This document shows, in pieces, positions 61,874-64,000 of a DNA stretch of 64,000 nucleotides (positions are counted from its first letter, which is position 1; every line of letters begins with the position of its first letter). The stretch comes from Echria macrotheca (lineage: Eukaryota; Ascomycota; Sordariomycetes; Sordariales; Schizotheciaceae). Location: contig MU839842.1 of NCBI GenBank assembly GCA_030411725.1, forward strand, positions 1 to 64,000, written 5' to 3'. The notes beneath the pieces were generated by a model, which was given only the letters and a program-made list of their open reading frames with translations, was not told the DNA's origin and searched no databases. A program made the position numbers and the translations under genes.

Positions 61874-63423
61874 ATGGCAGCAGGGCTCAAGCCATCACCG
61901 CTCGAGGCTGACGGGGTGGAACACCTCGTCCGCATTACAATCTCGTTTCTTGTTACGTTTATCAGTCTCCGGTTGATACCTCGAGCTGTCCATCGCCTCG
62001 CACGTTTTCTCCTCGCGGCCTTTCTGGTCTCCAAATACCTGGTCTCTCGACTGCCGGATCACCCCGAGACCTTTACACCTGTTGCTCCCCAATACCTTCC
62101 CGAGTACCCTTCAGAATTCCCCACCGAATATCCGGCTGAGTATCTGACTGAATACCCAATTGAGTATCCGACTGAGTTTCCCTCCGAATACCCAAACGTC
62201 GTAACAACACAAGACATTGTGCCGTACCAATCATCTTGGCGGCCGGTCGTCATGGATTTTACCGACGACATCCTGAAACCTTTTGAAGACTCAGTGCAAC
62301 AAACTCAAAACATCTTATTCAACACATATGGGCCGCTGCTCAAGTCAGGAAATGTGCACCGCAATATAATCAACAAGTTCACTCTCTCAGTCTATGAAGT
62401 CCATAAGATGCTTCCCCCCGGAGGTATGCATCCTAATCCCCCACCCGACGCTCCTGCAGAGTTTTCGAAGGTATTAAAATGGATCGCGGATCTTGACACC
62501 TGGTTGGCCGATTTCGAGGCAGTCAGATGGGGGCTCAGGGACAGCCCATTCGTGCCTCCCGGAGCAGAAGCCACTGTATTGGCACTGGGGTACATTTATA
62601 GCTTCAACGGAGTACTAGGCAGTTTACAGTACGAGGGAATACTGCACGAGACGGATTTTAACTCGACCCATATTGCAGCAGGACGTGTTGCTCGGGGGGT
62701 GCTCGACGCGCCGAACAGTCCATGGTTATGGGTGGAGACATTCCGCGATGATCAAATCACACCCTTGGTACAACAACTGGAAGCCTCTGACAAAATCTAT
62801 ACCTCCATGCTGCTGCCTGTGGTCGCGTCCTGCATTTCCCAGATCAACAAAACTCGTGAGGCTGCTAAGAACGGTGAACAGTTGGGTATAGTCAAGACTC
62901 TGGCGTTCCCCTTAACGAATACGAGACGGCTAATAGTTTTGCAGATGCCCCGTGCCAAAACAAGGAATGGCTCAAGAAAACGTCTCCCCGTTTCATAGAA
63001 GCTGCCACACAAATGTCGCAAAGGCACAAACAGTTCATCAAGTTTCTCGGCGAGGTGCAAGACGTTGATTCCCAACTTGGCTGGGCGCGGTCATCGCTCG
63101 ACGAAGTGCTGTCACATCTTAAGAACATCCAGGAGGAGTACGAGATATCCAGGGAAGAGTACGAGCATCAGACGCCATGGTACGGCCGTCTGTGGGTTCG
63201 GATCGACATTGAGGAGCTTCATCGTGGGTTCTGGTACATGAAGCTCGGCACAGCCAAGGCTGCCCGCCGTGCCTACTTCCGTCTTCGTTACCTCAATGAC
63301 CCCGCGGCTCTGCGGAGATATACTCAAGGTATTGATGCTCCAGGGCCGGACTGGGTGTCACGGAGGCGGTCGAGCAAGAGTGGCTGGGACAGATGGGCGC
63401 CACGAAGACCTTGGTGGATATGA
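61874..63423 (+). CDS. Membrane-anchored protein with an xEYP repeat, unknown function
   Basis: Two exons, 61874-62885 and 62945-63423, give 496 aa. The 59-nt intron has donor GTATAG, branch GGCTAATAG and acceptor TTGCAG and joins NGEQLG(D)/APCQNKEWL. The start is the first ATG of the open frame. Residues about 20-57 are hydrophobic and Arg-punctuated (ITISFLVTFISLRLIP, then FLLAAFLVSKYLVS), likely one or two membrane spans. Residues 76-108 are about eight tetrapeptides of the pattern (S/T/A/I)E(Y/F)P. The remainder is helical, with charged segments (LDEVLSHLKNIQEEYEIS) that could form a coiled coil, and ends Arg/Trp-rich. I do not recognise the family. It could resemble other fungal orphan proteins with helical bundles. 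Confidence 0.75.
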
Positions 63424-63536
63424 TAAGTGCAAGTCTGGCCCTCGGGGAAGTCACATAGAAACCTCAGCCATTTTCACATCTCGTGTCTACAATCAGTAAG
63501 TACCTATATTCGCCCCAGGCTGCATGCATGGGATCC
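63424..63536. other. Spacer between convergent genes
   Basis: These 113 bp separate the stop of the xEYP-repeat gene from the stop of the RNase T2-like gene. A GTAAGTACCTATA motif is at about 63496-63508. Confidence 0.6.
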
Positions 63537-64000
63537 TCACAATGCCTGCCAGGTAAGCTGGAGCGACACCGAGTGCGACGTGGTATATACAGTAGCCTGG
63601 GTAGTCCCCGACGGCACCGCCGTTGCGTAAAACGTCGAGCTGCCGGAATACGTAACATGAGTTCCATCGTACGAGAAAACAGTCGCTGTTGACACCGATG
63701 ACGAACATGTCAGTGCGTTGCTTGAGATGGCGCACTTGCCCTTGCTGGACGAGAGGGTAAAGCCGGATCCTAATGACTATCATCAGTACACACGATGGAA
63801 ACCAAGTAGATAGTAGGACTTACCGCTCGGCGTAGCCGTAAAGGTAGCACACGTTCCGGATGTGTACCATGTTCCGGCACTGATGATGCATCCCTTCTGG
63901 GTTCCGCTAGTCACGACGTTCAGGTACCCGCTGCCAGACGGCGCAGTTCCGCCACCACCGCCACCGGTTGGTGATGCGGCAGGTGAGGACGTCGAGACCG
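63537..64000 (-). CDS. RNase T2-like protein, C-terminal part (cut by window end)
   Basis: Exon sequence 64000-63824 joins 63769-63537 across a 54-nt intron (donor GTAAGT, acceptor TAG), giving the last 136 or so residues. A Gly-rich linker (SPTGGGGGGTAPSGSG) leads into GYLNVVTSGTQKG, ISAGTWYTSGTCATFTATPS, GFTLSSSKGKC and then VPSGTTQATVYTT. This fits the C-terminal domain found after the catalytic part in fungal Rny1-type RNase T2 proteins. The catalytic CAS motifs would lie beyond the window, so the assignment rests on this accessory domain alone. A secreted protein with another N-terminal domain remains possible. The stop is TGA at 63539-63537. Confidence 0.65.

Overview
This window looks like nuclear DNA of a filamentous ascomycete (Pezizomycotina, most likely Sordariomycetes; the genus cannot be fixed from the sequence). 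The evidence is short introns (about 47 to 104 nt) with GTNNGN donors and CTAAC/CTGAC-type branch points, a HET-domain gene, a secreted catalase-peroxidase, GH55 and GH135 family proteins, and a sharply two-part composition. From 1 to about 38.1 kb the DNA is extremely AT-rich, TpA-rich and without usable reading frames, the expected scar of repeat-induced point mutation (RIP). From about 38.1 kb to the end it is GC-balanced and gene-dense.

The AT-rich part is a nest of mobile elements whose edges can still be read from target-site duplications (TSDs). A 13.1-kb Ty3/gypsy-type LTR retrotransposon (531-13611; 167-bp LTRs, TSD CTTAA) sits inside an older DNA transposon. It carries a 2.5-kb non-LTR-like insertion (8207-10714, 18-bp TSD) and an un-mutated 220-bp TA-flanked MITE (12656-12875). 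From 13.6 to 38.1 kb most sequence belongs to two related hAT-like families. Their termini are CAGGGTTGG...CCAACCCTG, their TSDs are 8 bp, and they have long subterminal arrays of GTAGTC/GACTAC (family A) or GTAGTCC/GGACTAC (family B). One family A copy is a 2.6-kb perfect-architecture palindrome, and one family B copy is a 207-bp deletion derivative. A RIP-degraded hAT transposase (about 19.38-21.62 kb, minus strand) lies among them. A 771-bp hAT-like insert, two related solo LTRs and a 65-bp truncated LINE fragment complete the nest.

The gene-rich part starts within about 600 bp of the last transposon. Leftward-transcribed genes are a secreted amidohydrolase, an NAD-dependent epimerase-like protein, a HET-domain protein, a tRNA-like gene, a secreted catalase-peroxidase (katG2-like) and a trans-enoyl-reductase-like MDR protein. 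Then come a rightward GH55 exo-beta-1,3-glucanase converging on a GH135 spherulin-4 protein, a leftward large membrane protein with Thr-rich repeats, a rightward membrane-anchored protein with an xEYP repeat, and the 3' end of a leftward RNase T2-like gene cut by the window end.

Several products are secreted or surface proteins (amidohydrolase, KatG2, GH55, GH135, RNase T2-like), so the locus reads as an accessory, outward-facing region next to a transposon-rich block. No biosynthetic backbone enzyme is present, so a metabolite cluster cannot be claimed.
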